DNA of 64,000 bases from Enterobacter ludwigii. Lineage in GTDB: Bacteria; Pseudomonadota; Gammaproteobacteria; Enterobacterales; Enterobacteriaceae. The DNA is taken from the NCBI GenBank assembly GCA_900068845.1, contig CEFQ01000011.1, forward strand, positions 1-64,000. Reading direction: 5' to 3'. Positions 47,049 through 56,200 of the stretch are shown in pieces (the first letter of the stretch is position 1; every line of letters starts with the position of its first letter). The notes under the pieces are model-generated. The model was not told the origin of the DNA. It made no database searches and worked only from the letters and a program-made list of their open reading frames with translations. Made by a program: the position numbers and the translations under genes.

Positions 47049-48071
47049 TTAATGACCCGCTAAATCACCGATCAATGTCTGATTAAACTTCTGCGGCTCT
47101 TCCATTTGCGGCGCATGTCCCATACCCGGGAATTCAATTAAGTGCGCGCCTGGAATCATCTGTGCGACTTGCTTGCCCAGCAGGTTGTAGTGCCCGAGTT
47201 TCGCTTTCACCTCTGGCGAGGCGATATCGCTGCCAATCGCCGTGGTGTCGGCAGTGCCAATCATCAAGGTGGTTGGCACGCGCAAGTCTTTAAACTCGTA
47301 ATAGACCGGCTGAGTGAAAATCATGTCGTAGATGAGTGCCGAGTTCCACGCCACTTTTGTGTGGCCCGGTCCGCTATTGAGTCCGGCCAGCATATCAACC
47401 CATTTGTCATATTCTGGCTTCCACTGGCCGCTGTAATAAGTCTGCTGTTCGTACTTCTTGATGCCCGCCGCATCCAGCTTGAGTTCACGCTGATACCACT
47501 GATCCACCGAGCGCCACGGTGCGCCCTTGGCTTTCCAGTCCTCTAAGCCAATGGGATTCACTAATACCAGTTTTTGGGTTTGCTTTGGATACATCAGCGC
47601 ATAGCGCGTCGCCAGCATGCCGCCGGTGGAATGCCCGATGATAATGGCGTTTTCGATACCCAGCTGCTGCAACAATTGATGGGTATTCTGCGCCAGCTGC
47701 TGGAAGGTGTATTGATAGTTGGCAGGTTTAGTTGAGCTGCAGAAACCGATCTGATCCGGAGCAATGACGCGGTAGCCTTGCTGACTCAGCGCTTTAATGG
47801 TGTCATCCCAGGTTGCGCCGCAGAAGTTCTTACCGTGCATTAGCACCACCGTTTTGCCATTGGCCTGCTGCGTGGGCTTAATATCCATATAACCCATACT
47901 CAGCGCCTGCTGCTGCGATGAGAAATTATAGTGCTGCAGCGGATAGGGATAACTGAACCCTTCCAACTGTTCACCATAGACATTGGCGGCAAAGGCCGGC
48001 GCGGTGCTGAATAACGCCATCGATGCCAGAATAGTGGCAAGTGACTGTTTTGGCTTGAAACAAAAAGGCAT
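47049..48071 (-). CDS. Secreted alpha/beta hydrolase
   Basis: 340 residues. Signal peptide about 1-28 (basic start, LATILASMALFSTAPAFA). The mature part has an alpha/beta-hydrolase fold: TVVLMHGKNFCGATWDDTI (oxyanion region), nucleophile Ser in IIIGHSTGGMLATRYALMYP, and His in PGMGHAPQMEEPQKF. Relatives are annotated broadly as periplasmic hydrolases or haloalkane-dehalogenase-like; substrate unknown. ATG 48071 has AAGGA upstream; an in-frame extension of nine codons is unlikely. Divergent from the AraC-type gene. Confidence 0.88.
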   Translation of the reverse strand: MPFCFKPKQSLATILASMALFSTAPAFAANVYGEQLEGFSYPYPLQHYNFSSQQQALSMGYMDIKPTQQANGKTVVLMHGKNFCGATWDDTIKALSQQGYRVIAPDQIGFCSSTKPANYQYTFQQLAQNTHQLLQQLGIENAIIIGHSTGGMLATRYALMYPKQTQKLVLVNPIGLEDWKAKGAPWRSVDQWYQRELKLDAAGIKKYEQQTYYSGQWKPEYDKWVDMLAGLNSGPGHTKVAWNSALIYDMIFTQPVYYEFKDLRVPTTLMIGTADTTAIGSDIASPEVKAKLGHYNLLGKQVAQMIPGAHLIEFPGMGHAPQMEEPQKFNQTLIGDLAGH

Positions 48072-48388
48072 GTGACCGTTCCTTAACAGTGAAAACATTC
48101 AGTCTGGCACGTAAATCCTGTTTATGTATTGATGGTCTGTGCCGCTGAAATACGCAAAAATTACCGTTAAGCACTGCAAAGCGATGCGAAATTTGAGTTA
48201 ATAATCACTTGCGTTATTACGCTAAATATTCAACATCATCACAACATGCAAACGTTTATATTCACGAAAATCAAGACCGGTCTTGATGACAAATAAAAAA
48301 ACAGCCGAATCATCAAAAAACTTTACATTAACTGCAGATTGGAAAGGTTAATTAAATTACACTCTTCAGTTGTTAATGGAGGACTACG
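48072..48388. promoter_or_regulatory. Divergent AT-rich region with an 18-bp perfect palindrome
   Basis: No gene seen. 48270-48287 reads ATCAAGACCGGTCTTGAT, a perfect palindrome suited to a dimeric regulator. TTGATG and AT-rich promoter-like sequence surround it. Confidence 0.45.
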
Positions 48389-48880
48389 ATGACACAGCAA
48401 AAATATAATGAAGGGGTAATTGATTCAGTGACCGAATGGATTATGACTAATCTGGATCAACGTTTGAGCATCGATGATATTGCACTGAAGTCTGGCTATT
48501 CCAAATGGTATTTGCAGAAACTCTTCGCCCGCTATCACAACGAAACGCTAGCTCGCTATATTCGCAAAAAAAAACTTATGCACTGTATCAATGACTTAAA
48601 ATACAGTAATACACCCATAATCGGTCTGGCAGTGAAATACCATTTTGAAAGTCAGCAATCCTTCACGCGTTCATTTAAGCATGTACTGGGCTGTACGCCG
48701 CTATTTTGCCGCAAAAGGCAACTTGATGACCAAGCCAGACAAGCTCTGAGCGAAAGTAGCGATCCCTGTGTGCTTTGCCGTCAGGCAGGTTTTGATGCAA
48801 CGGAGCGTAATAAAGATATTATTGCACCTACCGTGCGTAACGATAAATTCGACCCGCGACTTAGCTGTGTAATACCCTAA
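48389..48880 (+). CDS. Small AraC-family regulator (MarA/SoxS/Rob DNA-binding type)
   Basis: 163 residues. Two HTH motifs about 10-110: LSIDDIALKSGYSKWYLQKLFARYHNETLARYIRKKKL and SNTPIIGLAVKYHFESQQSFTRSFKHVLGCTPLFCRK (in pieces), close to SoxS/MarA/RamA/Rob. Unlike these about 110-residue proteins it has a C-terminal tail of about 50 residues with CVLC and a further Cys near the end. That could hold a small sensory or metal function. GGAGG precedes the ATG. A/T content of the gene start is higher than its neighbours. Confidence 0.85.
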   Translation: MTQQKYNEGVIDSVTEWIMTNLDQRLSIDDIALKSGYSKWYLQKLFARYHNETLARYIRKKKLMHCINDLKYSNTPIIGLAVKYHFESQQSFTRSFKHVLGCTPLFCRKRQLDDQARQALSESSDPCVLCRQAGFDATERNKDIIAPTVRNDKFDPRLSCVIP

Positions 48881-48906
48881 TAAATAGCTAGCTAACTATT
48901 TATTAG
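48877..48906. terminator. AT-rich hairpin over the stop of the AraC-type gene
   Basis: Perfect 11-bp arms CTAATAAATAG/CTATTTATTAG around CTAGCTAA; the stop codon lies in the left arm. No T tract. Confidence 0.4.
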
Positions 48907-48960
48907 CGCCTTTAGACATCAACTGATTGATTTATTCCAATTCTATGCTCTATTTAATTA

Positions 48961-48987
48961 ATAAAATGCGGATGGCCTACCATCCGC
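48961..48987 (-). terminator. Terminator of the rhm operon
   Basis: Arms GCGGATGG/CCATCCGC around CCTA at 48968-48987. On the minus strand it is followed by ATTTTAT. It begins seven bases after the rhmA stop. Confidence 0.75.
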
Positions 48988-48994
48988 CTCGGAT

Positions 48995-49795
48995 TTAGTA
49001 GCTCGATTTATTCAGCGCCATTGCGCTCTTTTTAAAATGCGCTAATCGACTATCCAGCGCATCGGTATAAAGCATGGTATCCACACCGACGGCGACAAAG
49101 TTGGCCCCCCAACTGATGGCTCGTTCCGCCATGGCCAGATTAACCGCCAGAAAACCTGCGGCTTTTCCCGCGCTGCGGATACGTTGAATACTGTGCTCAA
49201 TCACTTTCTGCACCTCTGGATGATCCGCATTATCGGGATAGCCCAACGAGGCTGATAAATCCGCCGGGCCGATAAATATTCCGTCTACGCCCTCGACTTC
49301 CAGCAATGCATCCAGGTTATCAATCGCGGTTTTGCTCTCGGCCTGAATCAGCAGACACAGCTCTTCATTGGCGCGCGCCATATAATTTTCCACCCGTCCC
49401 CAACGTGCTGCCCGCGCAACACCCGCGCCAACGCCACGTGTGCCATAAGGCGGATAGCGCGTTGCTTTAACCAGCGCCTGCGCCTGCTCGGCGGTGTCAA
49501 TCATCGGCACCAGCAAGGTGCGTGCGCCGATATCCAGCACCTGCTTGATGAGTGCCGTCTGGAATTCGATTGGGCGAATCACCGGCTGACTGCGATAAGG
49601 CGCGATGGCCTGCAGTTGGTGATAGAGATCCTGCACGGTATTCGGTGCATGTTCGCCATCAACCAACAGCCAGTCGTAGCCGCTGGTGGCGGCAATTTCG
49701 GCCAGATATGACGATGTACTGCTCAGCCACAGGCCAATTTGCGTTTCGCCTTTAGCCAATCCGGCTTTGAAGGGATTTTTCAACGGATCCTGCAT
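48995..49795 (-). CDS. rhmA: 2-keto-3-deoxy-L-rhamnonate aldolase RhmA
   Basis: Class II, metal-dependent HpcH/HpaI-type aldolase that splits 2-keto-3-deoxy-L-rhamnonate into pyruvate and lactaldehyde. 266 residues (E. coli YfaU/RhmA 267). [35 protein letters not shown] (in pieces), [39 protein letters not shown] and [12 protein letters not shown] match closely. Last gene of rhmR-rhmD-rhmT-rhmA. Confidence 0.95.
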   Translation of the reverse strand: MQDPLKNPFKAGLAKGETQIGLWLSSTSSYLAEIAATSGYDWLLVDGEHAPNTVQDLYHQLQAIAPYRSQPVIRPIEFQTALIKQVLDIGARTLLVPMIDTAEQAQALVKATRYPPYGTRGVGAGVARAARWGRVENYMARANEELCLLIQAESKTAIDNLDALLEVEGVDGIFIGPADLSASLGYPDNADHPEVQKVIEHSIQRIRSAGKAAGFLAVNLAMAERAISWGANFVAVGVDTMLYTDALDSRLAHFKKSAMALNKSSY

Positions 49796-49808
49796 ACATC
49801 CTCCTTTT

Positions 49809-51095
49809 TTAATGACTTGTCTGTGGGGATTGCGGCAACGGGCGATCCACTTTCAGACTCAGAATAATCAGCGAGCCGATGGCGGCAATCAGCGCCAATG
49901 CCAGTAATCCGGCGCTGCTGCTGTTAAATTGCATCTCAGCGTTAACGCGAATCAGCGGTGCAAGGAAACCGCCGACAGCACCAAACAAGTTGACGAAACC
50001 AATGCCCGCCGCCAGCGCGGTGCCGGACAGCAATTGGGTTGGCATGGTCCAGAACACCGGCTGCACCGCAATAAAACCAACGGCCGCAACGCTAAGCGCA
50101 ATAATGGCCAGCAAAGGTGAAACCAGGCCGGAAAGACCGATACCCAACGCGGCGGCCAGCAAGGTAAACGCCGCCACCCGACGCCGCTCGCCGCTACGAT
50201 CGGAGTAACGTGGAATCAGCCAGGTACCGAACAACGCAGCCACCCACGGAATCGCCGCCACCAGCGAGGCGAGGAAACCCACTTTGGTACCAATCAGCGC
50301 CGCCACCTGCGAAGGCAGGAAGAAGATCAGGCCGTATACCGCGATTTGGATGGTCATATAGATAATGGCAAGCTGCCAGACGCGGCCATTGCGCAGCGCA
50401 TCACGCAGGTGTGCGGTGGGCTTTTGCTGCTCTTCACTCTCCAACTGACGTTGCAGCGCCTGCTTCTCTTCTGCGCTGAGAAAACGCGCTTTTGCCGGGG
50501 TATCGTCGATATAGCTAAAGGTGAAAATACCCGCCGCCACTGCCAGCAGCCCTTCGATGATAAACATCCAGAACCAGCCAGGATGTCCCAGCACGCCATG
50601 CATTTCCAGCAGTGCGCCAGAGAGCGGCGAACCCAACGTCAAGGCCAGCGGTGCGCCCATATAGAACAGCCCCATTACGCTGGCACGCTGCTGCTGCGGG
50701 AACCACAGCGAAGTCAGATAGATCATGCCGGGAAAGAAGCCCGCTTCGGCAGCACCGAGCAAGGTGCGCACCAGTAAAAACTTCGCTTCGGTATCGGCAA
50801 ACGCCATCGCCGCTGAGAGAAAGCCCCACAGCAGCGTGGTGCCGCCAATCCAGCTGCGGGCACCAAAACGGCGCATTAGCAGATTAGCCGGAACGCCAAG
50901 GAGCGCGTAAACCACAAAAAAGATGCCGGCGCCTAATGCGTAGGCTTCGTTACTCAGCCCGGTATCGAGTTGGTAAGCCTCTTTGGCGAAACCAATATTG
51001 GCGCGGTCGAGGAATGCCAACACGTAGAGCATCAGCATGAAAGGAATGAGACGTGCGCGGTTTTTCTTTACCGCGCTTAACACCAGATTATCCAT
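49809..51095 (-). CDS. rhmT: L-rhamnonate MFS transporter RhmT
   Basis: 428 residues, about 12 membrane segments, ACS (anion:cation symporter) family. It matches E. coli YfaV/RhmT from memory: [30 protein letters not shown] (in pieces), [75 protein letters not shown]. It should carry L-rhamnonate inward. Start ATG 51095 ([12 protein letters not shown]); the frame extends 11 codons into the gap after rhmD. Confidence 0.93.
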   Translation of the reverse strand: MDNLVLSAVKKNRARLIPFMLMLYVLAFLDRANIGFAKEAYQLDTGLSNEAYALGAGIFFVVYALLGVPANLLMRRFGARSWIGGTTLLWGFLSAAMAFADTEAKFLLVRTLLGAAEAGFFPGMIYLTSLWFPQQQRASVMGLFYMGAPLALTLGSPLSGALLEMHGVLGHPGWFWMFIIEGLLAVAAGIFTFSYIDDTPAKARFLSAEEKQALQRQLESEEQQKPTAHLRDALRNGRVWQLAIIYMTIQIAVYGLIFFLPSQVAALIGTKVGFLASLVAAIPWVAALFGTWLIPRYSDRSGERRRVAAFTLLAAALGIGLSGLVSPLLAIIALSVAAVGFIAVQPVFWTMPTQLLSGTALAAGIGFVNLFGAVGGFLAPLIRVNAEMQFNSSSAGLLALALIAAIGSLIILSLKVDRPLPQSPQTSH

Positions 51096-51145
51096 GAGAA
51101 AAACCCTCACCAGCGGCTGCGACGTCATGCCGCAGCCGCTGCGAT

Positions 51146-52348
51146 TTAGTGTTGATAAGGACGTTTCAGGCCATCGCGGTTCAATTCCACACCGAAGCCC
51201 GGTTTATCCAGCACGGATTTGTGCATGCGGCCATTCACCGGCACCGGCTCGTTAATCAGCAGCGGATCAAACTGCGGACGGAGCGTGCTGCAATCCGGGC
51301 TGGTCATCAGGAATTCACTGAATGGGCTGTTGGTGAAGGTGATGACGGCGTGATGCGAGTAAACCGAAGATCCATGCGGCACCACCAGCTGGCCGCGTGA
51401 TTTCGCCAGCGCAGCCACCTCCACCAGCGTGGTCAGGCCGCCGCACCAACCCACATCGGGCTGCAAGATATCAATGCCGGTTTCTGCCAGGGTGCGGAAC
51501 GATTGCAGCGTGCCGTGGTGTTCGCCGCTGGTAATCAACATGCCCTGCGGCGCCTGCTGTTTCAGTTGCGCATAGCCTTCAAATTGCTGTGGCGGCAAAC
51601 ACTCTTCCAGCCACTTAACGTTATAAGGCGCACAACCGTGTGCCAGTTTGGTAGCGAAATTGACGTCCTGACTCATCCAGCAGTCGAGCATCAGCCAGAA
51701 GTCCGGGCCGCAGGTTTCACGATAGTGAGCGATGCGCGCCACCTCTTTGCGAATACCTTCGTCGCCATCGTGCGGTCCCCATTGCACCGCCATTTTTCCG
51801 CCGATGAAGCCCATTTTTTGCGCTAGGTCGGGTCGTGCACCGGTAGCGTAGAACTGCAATTCATCGCGCACCGCGCCGCCCAACAGCTTGTACACCGGCA
51901 GATCGGTGACTTTACCGAACAGATCCCACAGCGCTAAATCCACACATGAAATGGTGTTCATGACCAATCCGCCGGAGCCGGCGTAATACATGGTGGCGTT
52001 CATCATTTGATCATGGATCAGTTTGATATCACTGACACAGCGCCCTTCCAGGAAGCGATTCAGATGTTTTTCCACGATGAAGCAACCCATTTCACCGCCG
52101 GTGGTAATCGCAAAACCGGTCTGGCCGTTATCGGCTTCCACTTCAACAATTAACGTCCCTAATACGTTGATGCCGAAGGATTGGCGTGACTGCTCATACT
52201 GCTTGTATTTACTCATTGGCGTGGCGACGTGATCGTCAATCCAGTGATTGGCACCTTGATCGTGATAATCACCGCCAGCCGCCGCTTTATCGGCCGTTGC
52301 GCCACCGGCAAAGTAGGCGCGGACTGTTTTAATTTTAGGTAAGGACAT
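51146..52348 (-). CDS. rhmD: L-rhamnonate dehydratase RhmD
   Basis: Mandelate-racemase-type enolase-superfamily enzyme that removes water from L-rhamnonate. 400 residues. [15 protein letters not shown] and the N-terminal capping domain precede the barrel. Metal-ligand/acid-base residues lie in [42 protein letters not shown] and [12 protein letters not shown], matching the RhmD-type His/Asp set. ATG 52348 follows AGGAGA; the longer frame runs into rhmR. It lies 13 bases after rhmR. Confidence 0.95.
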   Translation of the reverse strand: MSLPKIKTVRAYFAGGATADKAAAGGDYHDQGANHWIDDHVATPMSKYKQYEQSRQSFGINVLGTLIVEVEADNGQTGFAITTGGEMGCFIVEKHLNRFLEGRCVSDIKLIHDQMMNATMYYAGSGGLVMNTISCVDLALWDLFGKVTDLPVYKLLGGAVRDELQFYATGARPDLAQKMGFIGGKMAVQWGPHDGDEGIRKEVARIAHYRETCGPDFWLMLDCWMSQDVNFATKLAHGCAPYNVKWLEECLPPQQFEGYAQLKQQAPQGMLITSGEHHGTLQSFRTLAETGIDILQPDVGWCGGLTTLVEVAALAKSRGQLVVPHGSSVYSHHAVITFTNSPFSEFLMTSPDCSTLRPQFDPLLINEPVPVNGRMHKSVLDKPGFGVELNRDGLKRPYQH

Positions 52349-52361
52349 GGTCTTCTCCTGG

Positions 52362-53144
52362 TTACGAGGCGTGTTTTTCCGCCGGGCTACGCCAGCCCAG
52401 CAGACGGGAAATGTCGCGGGCGCAGGCAATCGCCTGACCTGCGAGGTAATCGCGCTTGTCATCGTCAATGTCGAGCCGGGTGCCCACCAGCGAAATGGCG
52501 GCGACTAACTGCTCGCGAACGTTGAAAATCGGTGCCGCCACACAGCGCACATCGGGATAATCCTCGCCGTTATCAAAGCTCCAGCCCTGACGACGTATAC
52601 GTGCTAACTCGGTACGCAAAGCGTCGGCGCTTCGTAGCGACGTTGGCGTTACCGCCACAAAGCGCATGTCATTAATGATGCGTTCTTGCTCTTCAGGCCG
52701 TTGCCAAGCCAGCAGGCATTTACCAATACCCGAGCGATACAGCGACAGGCTTTTTCCTTCGTGCGAGCGCACGCTGATGGTGGCGGCAGATTCGAGTTTG
52801 AGGATGTAACAGGCGTGGCCACCATCAAGGATGCCGAGGTGGCACAGCAGATTGGTTTGCTGCATTAAGCGGGTCAGACGGGGACGCGCGATATCACGAA
52901 TATCCATGTGCTGCAGTGCATGACCGGCAAACTCTACCAGCCGGGTCCACAGGCAATAGTTGTTGTTGCGATCAATGGTTATCAGACGCTGTTTTTTTAG
53001 CTCAGCAAACAGCAGATAGGCGCTGCTTTTGGGCAGCGTCAGCGCTTCAATGATCTCGGCGGCGCTACAGGGCCCGTGCTGCGCAATAAAGTCGAGAATC
53101 GCAATCGCGCGCGTCAGGGCGGGGACAGGCGTAATTTCCAACAT
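52362..53144 (-). CDS. rhmR: IclR-family regulator of rhamnonate genes, RhmR
   Basis: 260 residues. N-terminal winged helix about 8-70 ([45 protein letters not shown], in pieces), C-terminal IclR effector domain ([57 protein letters not shown]). First gene of the rhm operon, so it probably represses itself and the genes behind it and is relieved by L-rhamnonate or a product. An inverted repeat in its leader is listed separately. Confidence 0.9.
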   Translation of the reverse strand: MLEITPVPALTRAIAILDFIAQHGPCSAAEIIEALTLPKSSAYLLFAELKKQRLITIDRNNNYCLWTRLVEFAGHALQHMDIRDIARPRLTRLMQQTNLLCHLGILDGGHACYILKLESAATISVRSHEGKSLSLYRSGIGKCLLAWQRPEEQERIINDMRFVAVTPTSLRSADALRTELARIRRQGWSFDNGEDYPDVRCVAAPIFNVREQLVAAISLVGTRLDIDDDKRDYLAGQAIACARDISRLLGWRSPAEKHAS

Positions 53145-53150
53145 GCTGGA

Positions 53151-53171
53151 CTCCAGTCTGATTATCTGGAG
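53151..53171. promoter_or_regulatory. Inverted repeat overlapping the rhmR ribosome site
   Basis: CTCCAG-N9-CTGGAG. On the minus strand the second arm contains GGAG, the ribosome site six bases before the rhmR ATG. It could be an operator or an RNA hairpin that hides the ribosome site. Confidence 0.45.
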
Positions 53172-53280
53172 GGCAGTGTTGTGGTTTTAGCGCGGCATAA
53201 GTGTGCGCCGCATCAAATTACATGGCGTAAAACGTATCTGGCTGAAGTGTTAGTGTGGGAATGTGAATCGCGCCGCGCTG

Positions 53281-53302
53281 CGAGTACAGCCGACTGTACT
53301 CG
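53281..53302. terminator. Hairpin after the coiled-coil gene
   Basis: Perfect arms CGAGTACAG/CTGTACTCG around CCGA, in a GC-rich setting just downstream of the minus-strand coiled-coil gene. No T tract. Confidence 0.45.
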
Positions 53303-53318
53303 GCCGCGGTGGAGAGAT

Positions 53319-53933
53319 TTAAGAGAAGATGTATTTGATTGCCGCTATGACCATGGTGGTGGCCATCACCATTAACAGGCGCTTTATCCAGCGCATGTCG
53401 GTTTTAAGAACATTGATGTCCCTTTCAATGACTTCAAGTCGAGCTTCTACCTTATCAAGTCGTAGCTCAACTTTATTAAGGCGCCCATCCAGCTCTTTAA
53501 TCGCACCGCTGAGCCTAATATCCAGCTCTTTGACCACACCGCTAAGCCTATGGTCCAGCTCTTTAATCGCTCCAGTTAGCCTGATATCCAACTCTTTGAC
53601 CGCACCGCTAAGCCTATCGTCCAGCTCTTTAATCGCTCCAGTTAGCCTGATATCCAACTCTTTGACCGTACCGCTAAGCCGATCGTCCAGCTCTTTAATC
53701 GCTCTAGTTAGCTTAATATCCAACTCTTTGACCGTACCGCTAAGCCGATCGTCCAGCTCTTTAATACTTCCGCTTATCCCTTCGCCGGCCTGCATCAGAT
53801 CGGCACGTGATAACGCATTATCCTGCTGCATCTCAGTAAAGATCTCGACCATGGCTTCAGCTTGTTGATCGCTGACGCCGGCCAGTTGCAGCGCTTTAAA
53901 GGCTTTATGTGTGTTCATCATCGCGAGTGTCAT
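53319..53933 (-). CDS. Tail-anchored coiled-coil protein with 11-residue repeats
   Basis: 204 residues. N-terminal helical part (about 1-50), then about nine hendecads alternating between the forms IKELDDRLSG and VKELDIRLTG (about 53-155), a further coiled coil (KVELRLDKVEARLEVIERD) and a C-terminal membrane segment (about 182-204, LLMVMATTMVIAAIKYIFS). The repeats are encoded by a 66-bp DNA unit. Eleven-residue periods form right-handed coiled coils. The design resembles DUF1640/CCDC90-like and phage-type membrane coiled-coil proteins, but I cannot name a function. ATG 53933 follows AGGAG by eight bases; alternative ATGs at codons 5 and 6. Confidence 0.8.
   Translation of the reverse strand: MTLAMMNTHKAFKALQLAGVSDQQAEAMVEIFTEMQQDNALSRADLMQAGEGISGSIKELDDRLSGTVKELDIKLTRAIKELDDRLSGTVKELDIRLTGAIKELDDRLSGAVKELDIRLTGAIKELDHRLSGVVKELDIRLSGAIKELDGRLNKVELRLDKVEARLEVIERDINVLKTDMRWIKRLLMVMATTMVIAAIKYIFS
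53489..53774 (-). repeat. 66-bp tandem repeat inside the coiled-coil gene
   Basis: CCAGCTCTTTAA (plus-strand reading) recurs at 53489, 53555, 53621, 53687 and 53753, exactly 66 bases apart. Each unit encodes two hendecads (22 residues). Units differ by a few bases, so copy number could change by slippage or recombination without breaking the frame. Confidence 0.9.
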
Positions 53934-54095
53934 CCGTGAAGCTCCTGAGTTGATGTGGCGCGTATGCCAACATCATGCCCAGCGAGCAATTATTGCACCA
54001 TGTGACTGTTGGTATTTTGCGCTGCGCTACGAAAAATATCAATTAGTACAACAAGTAACGTACATGCTGATGCGAAGCGGCTCGCAAAACTCTCG

Positions 54096-54203
54096 CTAGG
54101 ATCGGCCGCGAAAGGTTTTGCGATATTGCAGCGGAGAGGTGTTGAGGTGCTTATTGAAATGCCGGCGCAGCATCAGCGGTTTCGCCGAGTTCCACAAAGA
54201 TTT
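54096..54203 (-). pseudogene. Remnant of an AraC/GlxA-type regulator, C-terminal HTH only
   Basis: The minus-strand frame ending at TAG 54096 reads SLWNSAKPLMLRRHF, then NKHLNTSPLQYRKTFRGRS. This is the second HTH and end of GlxA/FtrA-type AraC regulators (SAExLRRHFxxHLxTSPLxYRxTF). Nothing upstream continues the domain, so about 36 codons of the 3' end survive. Confidence 0.6.
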
Positions 54204-54353
54204 ATGCCCGCTCAAGGTGACCGCGTGATCAGCAAAGCTACGCCAGGTTCATTTGTTGGCACGGATTTACAGCAAGCCGCGCTGGCGGGGGTTGCAGATG
54301 TGTTTGCTGAAATTAAAACCACCGATCAGGTATTAGCGCTGCCGGTACATTAA
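54204..54353 (+). pseudogene. Remnant of an isochorismatase-family cysteine hydrolase with internal deletion
   Basis: In the open frame ending TAA at 54353, PAQGDRVISKATPGSFVGTD resembles the middle of isochorismatase-like hydrolases. It is followed directly by QAALAGVADVFAEIKTTDQV, like their C-terminus. The stretch between, with the catalytic Cys, and the N-terminus are missing. Regulator and hydrolase genes of these families are often divergent neighbours, so both remnants may come from one lost locus. Assignment is by motif memory. Confidence 0.5.
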
Positions 54354-54701
54354 TTACTGCACCGGCTGGCCGGGCAGCAGTTTCTCAGACATTACACGGC
54401 GGCAGGATAAGCCATCCTGCCGCGCTTGCTGCTGCTGTTGCGGAGATAAATCCTGCCAAACCGTTTGCAGATGATCAGCCAAACCACGTTGGAAATGGAT
54501 CTTCTGCAACGCGTAATCCGAATTGCTGCCTTCAATAATCTGCTGCATATCCTGCGACGTGTTAGCGCGCCCATCGTGCGTGAGGGTACAGAACATGGCG
54601 ATGTAATAGCCTTTGTCCTCATCGCTGTAATGCGGCATCAGCCACCAGACAACCGCACTCATCACGATCAGCAACGGCAGGAGGAATTTGATTTTCAACA
54701 T
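54354..54701 (-). CDS. Small membrane-anchored protein of unknown function
   Basis: 115 residues: one N-terminal membrane segment (about 5-23, FLLPLLIVMSAVVWWLM) followed by a hydrophilic, Gln-rich domain with two cysteines (MFCTLTHDG and LSCRRVM), probably periplasmic. Start ATG 54701 (MLKIKFLLPL); the frame extends 17 codons without better support. It lies between yhiN and the gene scar. I do not recognise a family. Confidence 0.65.
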   Translation of the reverse strand: MLKIKFLLPLLIVMSAVVWWLMPHYSDEDKGYYIAMFCTLTHDGRANTSQDMQQIIEGSNSDYALQKIHFQRGLADHLQTVWQDLSPQQQQQARQDGLSCRRVMSEKLLPGQPVQ

Positions 54702-54774
54702 AAGGCGAGTCACCCGCTGGAGTGTAAAGCGCGCGATAGTAGCAGATTGCACGGGCGTGACCTATTCAGCATGC

Positions 54775-55959
54775 TTAAAGCGCCTGCGCACACGCCCAGG
54801 CCGAGCTCCATGCCCACTGGAAGTTATAGCCGCCCAGCCAACCGGTGACATCCACCACTTCGCCGATAAAGAATAAGCCCGGCACATCGCGCGCTTCCAT
54901 GGTTTTCGACGATAGCTGCGTGGTGTCGACGCCGCCCAGCGTTACTTCGGCAGTGCGGTAACCTTCGGTGCCGTTCGGCTGCACGCGCCATTGATGCAGC
55001 GTGATGACCAGTTCGCCCTGCTGCTTGCTGTTCAGCTGCTTCAGCGTGACATCGGGAATCTGCTTCAGCTCCTGCAGCACTTCCACCAAACGTTTTGGCA
55101 GAATCTTCGCCAGGCTGTTTTTCAGGCTGAGATTGGGATGCGCCTCGCGCTGCACATTAATGAAATCATTCAGCGAAGTGGCGGGTGACAAATCGATGGT
55201 GACGAATTCGCCCGGTTGCCAATAGCTGGAGATTTGCAGCACAGCAGGACCCGACAAGCCGCGATGGGTAAACAGCATCGCTTCTTTAAATAAGGTGCCG
55301 TCCTGCGCGGTGATCGTGGTCGGCAATGCTACGCCCGACAGCGTATTGAGCTGTTCAAGCAGCGGTTTATGCAAGGTGAAAGGCACCAATGCCGCGCGCG
55401 TTGGAAACACTTTCAGGCCGAACTGTTCCGCCACTTTGTAACCAAATGGCGTAGCGCCGAGGCCGGGCATCGAGAGTCCGCCGCTGGCAATGACCAGCTT
55501 CTCCGCCTGCACCGCCGTGCCGTTAAGCTGCAAAGTGTAGCCGCTGTCGTCGCGCTCAACGCTCAGCACTTCACTGCGCAAGCGCAGCGTTACCTGCCCG
55601 GCATCACACTCTTTCAACAGCAGATCGACAATCTGCTGTGCGGAGTCATCGCAGAACAATTGCCCAAGCGTTTTTTCGTGCCAGGCAATGCCGTGCCGAT
55701 TAACCAGATCGATGAAATCCCACTGGTTGTAACGTGCCAGCGCCGATTTACAGAAATGGGGATTGTGCGACAGATACGCCGCCGGCTCGGTATGCATGTT
55801 AGTGAAGTTGCAGCGACCGCCGCCTGACATCAAAATCTTGCGACCCGTTTTTTTGCCGTTATCCAGCAGCAACACGCGACGACCCAATTGCCCTGCCTGC
55901 GCCGCACAGAACATGCCGGCTGCGCCTGCACCAATAATGATAACGTCAAACTTTTCCAC
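54775..55959 (-). CDS. yhiN: FAD-dependent oxidoreductase YhiN (HI0933/AF_0447 family)
   Basis: 394 residues (E. coli 400). N-terminal FAD fold FDVIIIGAGAAGMFCAAQAG, then KILMSGGGRCNFTN, SALARYNQWDFIDLVN, WHEKTLGQLFCDDSAQQIVD, GGLSMPGLGATPFGY, LFTHRGLSGPAVLQISSYW and NGTEGYRTAEVTLGGVDT. Function not firmly known. I chose GTG 55959 (VEKFDVIII, cf. E. coli MERFDAIII); an in-frame TTG at 56025 would add 22 residues. Next to pitA as in E. coli. Confidence 0.92.
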   Translation of the reverse strand: MEKFDVIIIGAGAAGMFCAAQAGQLGRRVLLLDNGKKTGRKILMSGGGRCNFTNMHTEPAAYLSHNPHFCKSALARYNQWDFIDLVNRHGIAWHEKTLGQLFCDDSAQQIVDLLLKECDAGQVTLRLRSEVLSVERDDSGYTLQLNGTAVQAEKLVIASGGLSMPGLGATPFGYKVAEQFGLKVFPTRAALVPFTLHKPLLEQLNTLSGVALPTTITAQDGTLFKEAMLFTHRGLSGPAVLQISSYWQPGEFVTIDLSPATSLNDFINVQREAHPNLSLKNSLAKILPKRLVEVLQELKQIPDVTLKQLNSKQQGELVITLHQWRVQPNGTEGYRTAEVTLGGVDTTQLSSKTMEARDVPGLFFIGEVVDVTGWLGGYNFQWAWSSAWACAQAL

Positions 55960-56200
55960 TGCTTTACCCAACCTGTCCGAAAGGCGCTGATTGTAGAGAT
56001 CTGCGGCTTTTAGCGCCAGCTTCAAAAAAACGCCGCAAATGTGTCATAATGTAACTCACTAATTTTTCGCTATTTTCAGCTAAATCTATACGCAGCATTA
56101 CAATTTTAAGACAATAAAGAGCTATATTTTTCTTTCATATCGCGCACGTTGTCGCAGATAATGCGCCGCGTTCATGTCCTCCCAAAATGGCGTAACGTTT

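Noticed and set aside
53489-53774. CRISPR-like array (regular 66-bp periodicity)
   Set aside because: The repeat has no unique spacers and is in frame within a coiled-coil gene.
54009-54353. 114-codon open frame taken as a functional gene
   Set aside because: Its start region overlaps the regulator remnant on the other strand and its end looks like an internally deleted isochorismatase; listed as a pseudogene.
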